In this document: positions 44,770 to 54,727 of the stretch, piece after piece
How the letters are laid out: every line of letters starts with the position of its first letter
Numbering within the stretch: the first letter of the stretch is position 1
Source: UBA2033 sp035345875
Lineage (GTDB): Bacteria; Spirochaetota; Leptospiria; Leptospirales; Leptospiraceae
Assembly: GCA_035345875.1 (NCBI GenBank)
Contig: DAORDH010000007.1
Location: 1-64,000, forward strand
DNA length: 64,000 nucleotides
Direction of reading: 5' to 3'
The notes under the pieces: model-generated
Databases searched by the model: none
What the model was told of the DNA's origin: nothing
What the model saw: the letters and a program-made list of their open reading frames with translations, nothing else
Made by a program: the position numbers and the translations under genes

Positions 44770-45456
44770 TTAGGTAGATTCAAAAATAATTTTATATTTC
44801 TCTGGCAGATTTTGTTTTAGATACTGAAGATAATCTCTAGTAGTATAGGCAACAGGATAACGATAGTTGTTATTGGTAAATTTTGCACTGCCTAGTTCTT
44901 TCCAAGGAGTTCCTACAGTCTTTCTCAAATATCTCTGAACAATTCGAGTAGTAGCACCTACAACAAGACTATTTTGTTTACAAGTATATCGCAAAATGTA
45001 TTTTAATGTATGAAATAAAGCTTTGTCTATCTCATAAAAATCAAATCCTGATTTTTTAAATAGAGCCTGATTTGAAACCCCTCGATTCCATTCAAAAATT
45101 GCATCTGGAGTAAATTGAAAGTCTTTTGCAATTTTGTCATAATCCAAATCAAAATAATCATCGATAGGTAAATAATTTAACGGTGGACATTTCAATGAAA
45201 TTCTTGCAACTGCTAATATTTCTAAACTATCTGGTAAGACTGTCACATAGGTTTTTGAGTGCTTGAGTGTTTTCAGATTTTGCTCATTTAGTTGCAAATA
45301 CAGAGGATCTTCTAAGAAATTTTCATTCTCTTTTTCTGGAAAGAAAACTCGAAAGGCAAGTCTGGATAGTTATTCAATTCTATCTTCCCCTAATTCATAA
45401 ATAGCAAACTTATCAAATTTTTCTATCAAAATTGATTTTGGTATAGATAGAATCAT
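44770..45456 (-). pseudogene. gene interrupted by one in-frame stop (possibly GNAT-fold)
   Basis: The intact-looking part begins at ATG 45297 (175 residues). However the same frame continues upstream to an ATG at 45456 with a good AGGAG site, broken only by TAA at 45370-45372 (codon 29). The upstream peptide SIPKSILIEKFDKFAIYELG and the region after the stop (RLAFRVFFPEKENENFLEDP) read naturally into the rest (EILAVARISLKCPPLNYLPI, FEWNRGVSNQALFKKSGFD). The layout recalls N-acyl amino-acid synthase/autoinducer-synthase GNAT folds, but this is weak. Either a recent nonsense mutation or a sequencing error. Confidence 0.6.
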
Positions 45457-45707
45457 CTTTTCTTTTCTCCTACTGAATCAAATCTCAGTTCCATATTTTT
45501 AAAATTGGTTTTATAGTAGAACATTTTTTACAGAATGTAGAAGTTAGAGAATAAAAAGCACTATTTTTATTTTTAAAAAACGATTTTACAGAATGTTTTT
45601 TAGAATCTAATTTTCATTTGAACTTTTATTTAGTATAATTCTTCAATTTAAATTGTTAAACAAATCCTTTTAAATCTTTTCATACGATAACCGATATAAA
45701 AGTAAAT

Positions 45708-45860
45708 ATGAAAAAGTATTTGTATCTAATATTGATTCTTGGTGGCTTGTATGGATTTTTTCTAAATTATTCCAATACAAGACTCGATAACGAGTCATCA
45801 ATTTTTATTTTAAAGGCTCTCGCTCATTCAAAACAGGAAATTACAAAAGAAAATAAATAG
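45708..45860 (+). CDS. small one-helix membrane protein
   Basis: A 50-residue ORF: MKKYLYLILILGGLYGFFLN as a membrane or signal helix, then a polar tail ending HSKQEITKENK. No strong ribosome site is seen. It could be a real small protein or a chance frame in an A+T-rich region. Confidence 0.35.
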   Translation: MKKYLYLILILGGLYGFFLNYSNTRLDNESSIFILKALAHSKQEITKENK

Positions 45861-45962
45861 CGAAATTTTACCTTCCTCTTTCCAATGCTTGGATCTCCCT
45901 TAAAAAAGGAATGTATTACCTACTGCGGCTATTCTTTATTTTCCGCAAATAGGACCATATTG

Positions 45963-46234
45963 TTACCCACAAGTATGCTAAAATTGACTACCACCGATAA
46001 AGACATTGGGCATCGATGGTTAGTATATCTAATTGTTTTTGCCATTTTACATTATTTGTCGATTTAATCAGGTTTAAGCATCTAAGGCTTCAAATATTCC
46101 TCCTTTAATTGTATTTAAATGAAGTAATTAAACCGATATAGGAATCCATCGGTTTTATCGTTCTATTATCGGTGCGATGCGGCGAGCGTAGTTGAACCGT
46201 GCATCGGCGGTACTCTTTTAAAATTGTGGGTAAC
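45963..46234. repeat. dispersed repeat family B, copy with terminal inverted repeats
   Basis: The left end GTTACCCACAAGTATGCTAA and the right end, read on the other strand as GTTACCCACAATTTTAAAAG, form inverted ends. Both continue to TACC(A/G)CCGAT(G). The inside holds CATCGGTTTTATCGTTCTAT and TATCGGTGCGATG blocks. No transposase is encoded; it looks like a MITE-type element of about 272 bases. It lies upstream of the export operon. Confidence 0.7.
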
Positions 46235-46309
46235 GATATGAAATAGGAAAGGATAAATTAGAAATACAAGTCAATTGACAAAATTTTGAATAAATAAAAT
46301 CCCTATTAT

Positions 46310-47032
46310 ATGAAACCAGCAGAAGCAAAAACAACTGTATTTAGAACAAAAAACCTAGAAAAAATTTATACAATGGGTGATGTTTCTGTGACTGCTCTGC
46401 AGGGAATTGATTTAGAATGCTATGCAGGTGAACTAATTGTTCTACTAGGACCTTCTGGAAGTGGAAAGTCTACCCTTCTCAATATTTTGGGAGGACTGGA
46501 TCGACCTAGTTCTGGTAGATTTTGGTTTAAAGATCAGGAACTCACAAATGCAGAAGAAAAAGATCTTACAGAGTTTCGCAGAGATCATGTTGGATTCGTT
46601 TTTCAATTTTACAATTTAATTCCAAGCCTAACGGCAGAAGAAAATGTGCTTTTAGTAACTGAACTTTGTAAGACTCCTATGCTTGCGATTGACGCTTTGA
46701 AATCAGTTGGTTTGGAAGATCGAAAAGACCATTTTCCCTCTCAGCTTTCAGGAGGAGAACAACAGAGAGTCTCCATTGCAAGGGCAATTGCAAAAAATCC
46801 AGATATACTTCTTTGTGATGAACCTACTGGGGCTTTAGATTTTAAAACAGGCCAATTGGTATTATCCGCAATCGAAAATGTTAATAGAGAATTTGGAACA
46901 ACTACAATTTTAATCACACATAACGCTTCTATTTCTGATATGGCAGATCGTATCTTTAGAGTTGGAGATGGAAAGCTTTTAGAAATTATAAAAAATAAGA
47001 AAAAGAAAAGTGCTTCGGAAATTATCTGGTGA
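46310..47032 (+). CDS. ABC transporter ATP-binding protein (LolD/MacB type)
   Basis: A 240-residue ATPase with Walker A GPSGSGKST, Q-loop FVFQFYNLIPSLTAEENV, signature LSGGEQQRVSIARA, Walker B ILLCDEPTGALD and the switch His in LITHN. It belongs to the MacB/LolD/FtsE-like group that powers mechanotransmission rather than substrate passage. The stop overlaps the GTG start of the permease gene. First gene of a tripartite export operon (ATPase, permease, adaptor). The direction is export to the periplasm or from it to outside; the substrate is unknown. Confidence 0.93.
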   Translation: MKPAEAKTTVFRTKNLEKIYTMGDVSVTALQGIDLECYAGELIVLLGPSGSGKSTLLNILGGLDRPSSGRFWFKDQELTNAEEKDLTEFRRDHVGFVFQFYNLIPSLTAEENVLLVTELCKTPMLAIDALKSVGLEDRKDHFPSQLSGGEQQRVSIARAIAKNPDILLCDEPTGALDFKTGQLVLSAIENVNREFGTTTILITHNASISDMADRIFRVGDGKLLEIIKNKKKKSASEIIW

Positions 47033-49368
47033 AAACTTTATTTAAAAAAGCAATAAGAGAACTCTATAATTCTATTTCACAATCTATTACGATTGCGCTT
47101 GTCGTTGCTTCGGGAGTAGCCGTTCTCGTTGCTGCTCTGAATACCTACTCTTCTTTGATCAAGGCGCGAGATAAGTTTTATATTACAGGAAAACTCGCGG
47201 ACGCATTTGCAACTTGCAAAAGAGCTCCTGTCTCTTTAGCGGAAAGACTTAAGAATGTAGAGGGAGTCAGTTTTGTTGAAACTAGAATTATAAGAGAAGC
47301 ACTTCTAGATCGTCCTGATGAAGAAGTTTCCTCTTCTGCAAAATTTGTAAGTCTACCAAATTATATAAATCGATTGCATGTATTAAAAGGAAATTTTCCA
47401 GAAACAGATGAGGAAGCACTAGTAAGTATCGGTTTTGCAGAAGCAAATTTAATAGGACCCGGAGATTCAGTTTCTGCAATTCTAGATGGTAAGAAAGTAA
47501 AGATTCGAATCACAGGGATTGCACTCTCGCCTGAATTTATATATGCAATGAGAGGAGCAAATCCTCTTCCAGACGATAGGCACTTTGGAATTTTTTGGAT
47601 GAAGAGGTCTGCCTTAGAAAGTTATTTTGGAATGCAGGAAACCTTCAATGATCTTGTTTTTCTTTTTGCACCTGATATAATCCAATCCAATACAATCCAT
47701 CAAATAGATGAGATACTCGCGCCCTTTGGAGCCTCTGGTGCATATTCAAGAGATAAACTTCCTTCTCATATGTTTTTAAAAGATGAATTTCGACAGCTTA
47801 AAGCTACTGCTTGGAGTATGCCGATTATTTTTTTAGGAGTTGCTGCATTTCTACTTCATGTTGTTGCAAGTAGACTTGTGCAAAGACAAAGAGAGCAGAT
47901 CGCTACTCTAAAAGCGTTAGGATATGGACGTTTCGCAATTGGCTTACATTATTTTACCATTCTAGGAGGTATTGGATTTGCTGGAAGTGTCTCTGGAATT
48001 ATAATTGGATTAATCCTAGGAACAGCATGGACAAGACTCTATGGTGAATATTACAGACTTCCCAATTTAGAATTTTCTTCTGATTTTAATTATTCTTTTT
48101 TGGGATTTTGTATCGGGATGATCTCTGCTCTCTTTGGTTCTCAGAGTGCAGTTAAGAGTGTAGTCAAATTAGAGCCTGCACAAGCAATGCGTCCCCCAGT
48201 CCCAATTTATTTTGGAACTGGAGTATTGGAAAATATTTTGAAAAAATTTTCCGCTCAAAATAGAATGATCCTAAGAACATTCCTATTTAAAAAGAAAAGA
48301 TTTTTACTTGGTTCTCTTGGAATCTCTTCTGCAATTCTCATTTCTATTACCGGTCTTTTTTGGAAAGATGCAGTTTTTTATATGATGGACACTGAATTTA
48401 ATTTAGTTACGAGAGAGGACGTTAGTATCTTTTTCTTCACTCCTGTTCCCTATCGAGCGGTGCAGGAAATTGAAAATCTTCCAGAAGTATTTAGAGCAGA
48501 AGGTTATAGGATTGTTCCAGTAAAATTTAGAAATGGTGCAAGAACCTATGAATCCGCAATTCAAGGTTATTCAGAAGACAGTCATCTCAGAAAAATTCTA
48601 TCGAAAGAAAATTACTTTATCCAAATTCCAAAAAACGGAATTATTCTAAATGAAGTGATCGCCAAAAAACTAGAAGTAAAAACAGGAGATAGTATCCTTG
48701 CAGAAGTCCTCGAAGGGAATAGACCCAAGTTGAATTTTAAAGTAACAGGAGTGATTTCTGAAATTCTTGGAATGGGTGCCTATACTGATTTTCATTTTCT
48801 ACATTCCTCTCTAGGTCAAGAAAAGAGCCTAACGTTTATTTCACTTCAATCAGATAAAAATGCAGAAAGAAAATTACTAGAAAAGATTAAAAAATTTCCA
48901 AAGACCTATGGAGTATTTACTCGGTCTTCAATGCTTCGTGGACTCAGGGAAGTAATGGAAAGATCTGTGCTTATTTCTGCTTTAATTTTAGGAATTTTTG
49001 CATCAGTGATCTCTGTCGGAGTAATTTATAATACAATGATTGTATCTCTTTCCGAAAAGTCTTGGGAGCTAGCATCTCTTCGAATTCTTGGACTCACTAG
49101 AAGGGAAGTTTTTTGGATTCTTGTAAGTGAACTCATTTTACAAATTATAATTGCAATACCAATTGGTTGCGTTCTAGGATATTGGTTTTCTTGGCTGCTT
49201 ATGCAAACTACATCTACGGAAGCATTTCAAATTCCACTGATTATTCTACCTGCAACCTATATCACATCAGTGGGAATTGCGCTCATCGCTTCTTTTGTCA
49301 GTTTTTACATTTTATGGAGAAAAGTAAAAACTTTGGATTTAATTTCTGTATTAAAATTGAGGGAATAA
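47029..49368 (+). CDS. ABC transporter permease with duplicated FtsX/MacB core
   Basis: A 779-residue permease with GTG start overlapping the ATPase gene. It has an N-terminal helix (about 17-37), a periplasmic domain, three helices (about 265-375), then a second copy: helix near 425-445, periplasmic domain (about 450-630) and helices near 640-770. Both halves carry FtsX-type segments (QREQIATLKALGYGRFAIGL; EKSWELASLRILGLTRREVF). One protein thus supplies both permease subunits. It works with the ATPase upstream and the adaptor downstream. Confidence 0.9.
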   Translation: MKTLFKKAIRELYNSISQSITIALVVASGVAVLVAALNTYSSLIKARDKFYITGKLADAFATCKRAPVSLAERLKNVEGVSFVETRIIREALLDRPDEEVSSSAKFVSLPNYINRLHVLKGNFPETDEEALVSIGFAEANLIGPGDSVSAILDGKKVKIRITGIALSPEFIYAMRGANPLPDDRHFGIFWMKRSALESYFGMQETFNDLVFLFAPDIIQSNTIHQIDEILAPFGASGAYSRDKLPSHMFLKDEFRQLKATAWSMPIIFLGVAAFLLHVVASRLVQRQREQIATLKALGYGRFAIGLHYFTILGGIGFAGSVSGIIIGLILGTAWTRLYGEYYRLPNLEFSSDFNYSFLGFCIGMISALFGSQSAVKSVVKLEPAQAMRPPVPIYFGTGVLENILKKFSAQNRMILRTFLFKKKRFLLGSLGISSAILISITGLFWKDAVFYMMDTEFNLVTREDVSIFFFTPVPYRAVQEIENLPEVFRAEGYRIVPVKFRNGARTYESAIQGYSEDSHLRKILSKENYFIQIPKNGIILNEVIAKKLEVKTGDSILAEVLEGNRPKLNFKVTGVISEILGMGAYTDFHFLHSSLGQEKSLTFISLQSDKNAERKLLEKIKKFPKTYGVFTRSSMLRGLREVMERSVLISALILGIFASVISVGVIYNTMIVSLSEKSWELASLRILGLTRREVFWILVSELILQIIIAIPIGCVLGYWFSWLLMQTTSTEAFQIPLIILPATYITSVGIALIASFVSFYILWRKVKTLDLISVLKLRE

Positions 49369-49369
49369 A

Positions 49370-50263
49370 ATGAAAGAAAAATTAATCAAAACTATCTCTG
49401 AAATAATCAAACCACCTCGCATCTATTTTTTTGCTGCTGGTATTATTTTTCTATTTCTCCTATCGCTTGCGTTCAGACCTGATCCGATTCAAGTAGAAAT
49501 TAAAAAAGTGCATAGAGGAACTTTTAAGAAAATGGTAGAGGAAGATGGAATTACACGCGTAAAAGAAAAATACACAGTGTATTCTCCTGTAAATGGAGTG
49601 CTGAGAAGAATCCACAAAGAAGCTGGAGATATTGTAAAAGAAGGAGAACTCCTTGCGGTTATCGATTGGGATTTAAAAAGAGAAATTAAATCTCCAGTCT
49701 CTGGTAGAATTCTTTCCATTTATAGAGACAGCAGTGGACCTGTTGAAATGGGAAGACCCCTTTTGGATATAGGCGATATCAAAAATCTAGAAGTGGTCTC
49801 TGAAATTTTAACTTCAGAAGTAGTTTCAATATCCGTTGGAAATGAAGTTGAGATTACGGAATGGGGAGGTGAAAATATAATTGGAAAAATTGAAAGAATT
49901 GAACCGAGTGCAATCAAGAAAATCTCAGCCCTTGGAGTAGAAGAACAAAGAACGAAAGTAATTATTAAATTCCCAGTCCCTAATGCAATGGGTGAGGGTT
50001 ATAAAGTGAGATGTAGGATTACTGCTTTTTCAAAAGAAAATGAACTACTCGTACCGACAGGCGCACTATTTAGAGAGAAATCAGACTGGAAGGTTTTCAG
50101 TGTATCTTCTGGAAAAGCAATCAAAAAGAAAGTAGAAATATCAGATCGTAGTCGAGAAGAAACAATTGTGAAATCAGGCTTGTCTGAAGATGAAGAAGTG
50201 ATTGTCTATCCGGGTGAAAATGTGAAAGAAGGAGTATCGGTTCGAGGAATCACGAATCAATAG
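49370..50263 (+). CDS. HlyD/MacA-type periplasmic adaptor
   Basis: A 297-residue membrane-fusion protein. A membrane anchor lies at about 16-33 (IYFFAAGIIFLFLLSLAFRP). The lipoyl-like halves (YSPVNGVLRRIHKEAGDIVK and EIKSPVSGRILSIYRDSSG) are joined almost directly, so the usual coiled-coil hairpin is missing. Beta-barrel and membrane-proximal domains follow (VGNEVEITEWGGENIIGKIE, LVPTGALFREKSDWKVFSV). Without a hairpin it may not reach a TolC channel, and no outer-membrane channel gene is adjacent. It starts one base after the permease stop. Confidence 0.88.
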   Translation: MKEKLIKTISEIIKPPRIYFFAAGIIFLFLLSLAFRPDPIQVEIKKVHRGTFKKMVEEDGITRVKEKYTVYSPVNGVLRRIHKEAGDIVKEGELLAVIDWDLKREIKSPVSGRILSIYRDSSGPVEMGRPLLDIGDIKNLEVVSEILTSEVVSISVGNEVEITEWGGENIIGKIERIEPSAIKKISALGVEEQRTKVIIKFPVPNAMGEGYKVRCRITAFSKENELLVPTGALFREKSDWKVFSVSSGKAIKKKVEISDRSREETIVKSGLSEDEEVIVYPGENVKEGVSVRGITNQ

Positions 50264-50307
50264 TTATAATTTTTATCCGAAAATAAACAAACAGGGAGAT
50301 CAAATTT

Positions 50308-51816
50308 ATGTTAAGACCTATTTTTTTAATAATACATATTTTCTATTTATTTTATTCCTATCCCTTATTCTCAGAATCTTCTTTTACAATCGAAACAGTT
50401 CCCAATCCTACTAAAATCGGGAAAGGATATCTAATTGATACTACCAAAAAGTTAACAACAAAAGAGATTCAGGATTTAAATGAGAAGCTTATTTATTTAG
50501 AGAAGGAAACTAGTGCAGAATTTGCCGTTATAATTCTTTCTTCGATTGGAGAGGCAAATCCAAAAGATTTTGCTGTTACCTTATTTAACTATTGGGGAAT
50601 AGGTAAAAAAAATAAAGACAATGGACTTTTACTGTTACTTGTTATGGATCAAAGAAGATGGGAGTTTGAAACTGGCTATGGTCTAGAAGGACTACTACCA
50701 GATGTAGTATTAAAAAGAATTGGAGAAGAAAAGTTAGTTCCTATGCTTCGCTTAGGAAAAACGGGGGAAGGTATACAAAATGTTATTATCGAAATAGAAA
50801 ATAGAATAAAAATAAATAGGTTGGAAGTAAACGTAGATCAAGAAACTTCCAAGAAGGATGAAAATAACTTTGTTAATTTAAAGAATGAAAATTGGGTAAT
50901 TATTTATTTTCCATATTATTATAGTTATATTTTTTTATACTGTTTAGTATTTTGGAGTTTAATTTTTTATCTAAAATCAAAAAAGAAAAATATAGTTCTA
51001 TTGTATACAGAATCAATAGTGAATTGGAAAGTATTAATACTTGGATCAATTCCTTTTTTATTAGAATTATTTTATACGTTAACTTTTACAGGATATTACA
51101 CTATTTACCCGTTATTTAAACCTATTTATCTTTTTATATCCTACTCTGTATTTTTCTCCTTCTTAGAATTTTTTTATACTATAGAAAAAGGCAATTATAG
51201 TGAGGCGTTCAATCATTACCAAAAAATAGATATACCATTTCGATCGATTGAAATGAAAATATTTAGCTTACTTTTTCCCCTTCCGACACTTCTCTTTGTT
51301 GTTTGGTGCCTGTTTAAAAGAAGAAAACTTAGAAATTTACCTAGTCTGTGTAATCATTGTAAAACTCCAATGCTAAGACTAGATGAAAAAAAAGATGATT
51401 TCTTTTTAAAAGAAGGACAGCAAATTGAAGAGAAAATTGGATCCATTGATTATGATGTATGGTTTTGTGAGTCTTGCGAGAGTGTAAAAATTTACGCCTA
51501 TGAAGCCTTATTTACTAGCTATTCGAAATGTCCTTCTTGTAAATTTAAAACGCATTTTTTAGAATCGGACAAAACAACTGTTTCCCCTACTTGTTCTAGC
51601 TCAGGAGAAGGAGTGCGTGTTTATGCGTGTAAGAATTGTAATTACCGCAAAAAGGAAAAATATACGATTCCTGCTCGTGATTGTTCAAAATCATCAGGTA
51701 GTAGCACAAGTTATGGATCTTCCTCCTATCGTTCTAGTTCTAGTTCTAGTAGTTCTTCAGGTTCTTCTTTTGGAGGAGGAAGATCAGGTGGTGGTGGAGC
51801 TGGTGGTAGTTGGTAA
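50308..51816 (+). CDS. TPM-domain protein with zinc ribbons and Ser/Gly tail
   Basis: A 502-residue protein with signal peptide (about 1-23), a TPM domain (about 38-170; LIDTTKKLTTKEIQDLNEKL, FAVIILSSIGEANPKDFAVT, RRWEFETGYGLEGLLPD) and about four membrane helices (195-330). Several CxxC pairs follow (CNHC, CESC, CPSC, CKNC), then a Ser-rich and Gly-rich tail (SSFGGGRSGGGGAGGSW). TPM proteins of the YgcG type are membrane-anchored; some act in photosystem or membrane-protein repair. The ribbons probably bind zinc. It follows the export operon by 44 bases and may be part of it. Confidence 0.85.
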   Translation: MLRPIFLIIHIFYLFYSYPLFSESSFTIETVPNPTKIGKGYLIDTTKKLTTKEIQDLNEKLIYLEKETSAEFAVIILSSIGEANPKDFAVTLFNYWGIGKKNKDNGLLLLLVMDQRRWEFETGYGLEGLLPDVVLKRIGEEKLVPMLRLGKTGEGIQNVIIEIENRIKINRLEVNVDQETSKKDENNFVNLKNENWVIIYFPYYYSYIFLYCLVFWSLIFYLKSKKKNIVLLYTESIVNWKVLILGSIPFLLELFYTLTFTGYYTIYPLFKPIYLFISYSVFFSFLEFFYTIEKGNYSEAFNHYQKIDIPFRSIEMKIFSLLFPLPTLLFVVWCLFKRRKLRNLPSLCNHCKTPMLRLDEKKDDFFLKEGQQIEEKIGSIDYDVWFCESCESVKIYAYEALFTSYSKCPSCKFKTHFLESDKTTVSPTCSSSGEGVRVYACKNCNYRKKEKYTIPARDCSKSSGSSTSYGSSSYRSSSSSSSSSGSSFGGGRSGGGGAGGSW

Positions 51817-52746
51817 TGTATATAAATTATCTTTTAAATTATAATGATGCATCCATAATTTTTTAAAATCAGATATGCATCGAATTAAAAACTGTGTAGA
51901 AATAGAATTATAATTTAAAAATTCATCCTTATAATAATCAAAATCCGCAAAATAATTGTTACCCTCACATCTCCTTCAATAGAAAACTTTAATCTCTTTA
52001 CTACAATCATTTCGACTAATAGAGATCATACCATTGGGTCGCTCATCAATTCAGTTCCTGCAGGAAGTCTCCATTTAAAACTGCCGCTAGTTGATTTTAT
52101 ACAATTTCTAATAGTTTCCTTTCATTTGAAATAAATTGTAGCTTTAGAGTAATCGTTATCCAATTCTCAAATTAACAGTCTCATCTAGTCAGCATTTTTG
52201 ATCTTGATAATTGACTCTTATAAGAATATCAAAATGAAATGGTATATAATCTTTACATTTTTTAATTTTAGCAACTAAATTTAATAAATATAACTCTCCT
52301 GCCTCGCTGGTTTAAAGATTTGGTAGCAAAAGTTCCCATATTCTCTCTAGCTCTACTTTTATAAGGCTAAGAATGATTTGGCGCTATATTCTAAAAGTTA
52401 TATTATTAAAAAAAGAATCTCCTGATAAATTCTATTTAAATACCTTTTTCTTATATAGCTAATCTGAAACCCGTTTACAAATTGAGTGCATACGCAAACA
52501 ATCCGACCTCTTTTCAAAATCTAGTGATCACCCAAACCTCTTTACCGTTTGATATTTTAGAAATCAAGACTTGAATTGGTCATACTCCCAGTTCCTAATC
52601 CTAGCCTATTCATAGTTACATAAATAGAATAGAAACATATAAGAAAATATTAAGATTGTCCCTGAAAAGGAGTTAAACAGTATAGAACTATTTAAATTAG
52701 TTTCAACTGAATCTTTATATTTAAACTAAAGAATAGGAGCCCAGCC
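51817..52746. other. 930-base region without a supported gene
   Basis: A+T-rich. The plus strand near 51925-52130 holds an open frame of about 65 codons without a normal start (IVTLTSPSIENFNLFTTIIS, then NRDHTIGSLINSVPAGSLHL) that could be a gene relic, unidentified. A ribosome site (AGGAG) lies just before the gene at 52747. Confidence 0.45.
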
Positions 52747-53832
52747 ATGAATCAAAGTATCATATTTAAAATTTCAAAAGATGAATTTACAAAAACTGAA
52801 TTTACTCAAAAAGAATTTCCAACTTTGCAAGAAGGTCAGATACTTTTAGAAATATATAAATTCGCATTTACTGCAAATAATATAACATACGTAAATTTAG
52901 GAGAGAGTGTCGGCTACTGGAATTTTTTTCCAGAAAAAGACAATTGGGGAGTTGTTCCAGTTTGGGGATTTGGAAAAGTAATAGAATCCAAAAATGAAAA
53001 CATTCCTATTGGCGAAAAATTTTATGGATACTACCCTACTGCATCTCACGTTGTATTAAACCCAAACAATGTAAAAGAAAATGGATTTGTAGATTCTAGC
53101 GAACATAGATCTAAATTACCATCTCTCTATAATTATTATTCAAATGTTCAAAATGATACGTTATACACAGAGGATACAGAAAATATTCAGCTTATCTACA
53201 GACCTCTCTTTACTACAGCATTTCTGATCAAGGAAATGATCTTATCTAACAAGATATACAATGCAAAATCTATTCTTCTCACAAGTGCCTCTAGTAAAAC
53301 AGGTCTTGCTTTGGCGGATTTGCTTTTCTACAATCGAAATAAAGATTTTTCCTTTGATATAATTGGACTTACTTCTGAACGAAATTTGAATTTTATCAAA
53401 AATCTAGAATACTTTCAAAATGTATTTCATTATAAAAAAATTGATGCCATTCCTAAAGAGGATGTATGTATAATAGATTTTTCTGGAAATAAAAATATCC
53501 TCTCCGAATTGAATTCTCATTTTGGAGAAAAGTTAAAATTTTTAAGTTTAGTAGGAATGGTGCACTGGGAAGAGAAACTAGACAAACAGGATTCTATCAA
53601 TGGAACTGTTTTTTTTGCACCAACCCAAATAAAAAAAACGATGAAAGAATTGGGTCCAAAGAATTTTCAGAAAAACCTATCAGATGAATACAATCAATTT
53701 ATTCACAAAACAAAAGACTGGATTCAATTTGAAGAAATAAACAATGCAGAAAAATTCAAAGAACTATATTTGAATATACTATCAGGAAAGACAAGTCCAG
53801 AAAAGGGATATATTGTTTCTCTAAACAAGTAG
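52747..53832 (+). CDS. DUF2855 family protein (MDR-like)
   Basis: A 361-residue protein matching DUF2855, a degenerate relative of medium-chain dehydrogenases. The GroES-like N-terminal part shows FAFTANNITYVNLGESVGYW, VPVWGFGKVIESKNENIPIG and KFYGYYPTASHVVL. A Rossmann-like part follows: ILLTSASSKTGLALADLLF, IIGLTSERNLNFI, VCIIDFSGNKNIL. Zinc ligands are not obvious. No reaction is established for the family. It starts a run of six close genes on one strand and is 19 bases ahead of an AraC regulator, which may control it. Confidence 0.85.
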   Translation: MNQSIIFKISKDEFTKTEFTQKEFPTLQEGQILLEIYKFAFTANNITYVNLGESVGYWNFFPEKDNWGVVPVWGFGKVIESKNENIPIGEKFYGYYPTASHVVLNPNNVKENGFVDSSEHRSKLPSLYNYYSNVQNDTLYTEDTENIQLIYRPLFTTAFLIKEMILSNKIYNAKSILLTSASSKTGLALADLLFYNRNKDFSFDIIGLTSERNLNFIKNLEYFQNVFHYKKIDAIPKEDVCIIDFSGNKNILSELNSHFGEKLKFLSLVGMVHWEEKLDKQDSINGTVFFAPTQIKKTMKELGPKNFQKNLSDEYNQFIHKTKDWIQFEEINNAEKFKELYLNILSGKTSPEKGYIVSLNK

Positions 53833-53851
53833 AACGTTATTCGATATAAAA

Positions 53852-54670
53852 ATGAAGTTTGAATATGAGAAAAGACTGCTAAATGCAGCTAAATTTATAG
53901 AAAAGAATTTTGATAAAGAAATACAGCTAGATACAATTTCAAAATCTAGCTTTCTTTCTACTTTTCATTTTCATAGATTATTCAAGGCTTTTTATGGAAT
54001 CTCACCTTCTGATTATTTAGAAAGAATACGAATTGAAAATTCAATTTATTTAATGAAATTCACTCAACTCGCCTTGAAAGACATTGCGTTTGAAGTGGGA
54101 TTTAAAAACCAAGAAACATTCAACCGAGTATTTAAAAAGATCACTCTTCATACACCAAGTCATTTTAGAAAAAACAAAAAAAGCAAATTAGAAAAAATAA
54201 AAATCTCAAAACCGATTCTAAATCTTCAAATGGAAAAGACGATAGTTCCAAAAACAAATTATGTATTTATAAGAATCCATTCTGATAAAAACACTCTAGC
54301 TAAAGCTTGGTTAAAGTTAGTCGACATTGCTTTGCAAGAAAATAATTTTAATGCTAATTCAGAATGCATTGGGATTTGGAATTGGAATCGTTTTGTTGAT
54401 AAAAAAACATTTGATCTAGGAATCATTACAAACCGCAACTCCCATAAAATGAATTCATCTTATATCCCAGAATCTAAATATTTAATTTTTACCTATACAG
54501 GAGAAATAAAAAAAATAACAGAAGTGTATTCCTATATATACAAAGAATTTATTATAAAAGAAAAAATCTATCTAAAGCCAATTCCTCCTTTCGAAGTGTA
54601 TTTAAAATACCCTCCATTCTACCATGGAAATGAGTGTGTCACAAAAATTTACTTACCAATCGAAGATTAG
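53852..54670 (+). CDS. AraC regulator with GyrI-like ligand-binding domain
   Basis: A 272-residue protein. The N-terminal AraC HTH (about 8-108) shows IQLDTISKSSFLSTFHFHRL, FKAFYGISPSDYLERIRI, IAFEVGFKNQETFNRVFKKI and HTPSHFRKN. The C-terminal domain (about 125-272) is GyrI-like (VFIRIHSDKNTLAKAWLKLV, KYLIFTYTGEIKKITEVYSY, PPFEVYLKY), as in Rob/SoxS-type multidrug-sensing regulators. It probably senses a small hydrophobic molecule. Neighbouring DUF2855 and SRPBCC-like genes are likely targets. Confidence 0.87.
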   Translation: MKFEYEKRLLNAAKFIEKNFDKEIQLDTISKSSFLSTFHFHRLFKAFYGISPSDYLERIRIENSIYLMKFTQLALKDIAFEVGFKNQETFNRVFKKITLHTPSHFRKNKKSKLEKIKISKPILNLQMEKTIVPKTNYVFIRIHSDKNTLAKAWLKLVDIALQENNFNANSECIGIWNWNRFVDKKTFDLGIITNRNSHKMNSSYIPESKYLIFTYTGEIKKITEVYSYIYKEFIIKEKIYLKPIPPFEVYLKYPPFYHGNECVTKIYLPIED

Positions 54671-54727
54671 CAAGAATCGTCAAAAACATTCCTCGAATCC
54701 ATGTTATAAAATAAGAAAGGAGTCAAT

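Noticed and set aside
45885..46067. 60-residue plus-strand ORF
   Set aside because: It lies mostly in the family B repeat element and has no ribosome site.
51617..51844. 75-residue ORF over the end of the TPM gene
   Set aside because: Out-of-frame reading of the Ser/Gly-rich repeat tail of the TPM protein.
51925..52130. Open frame of about 65 codons without a normal start
   Set aside because: Protein-like in composition but no start codon, ribosome site or recognised family.
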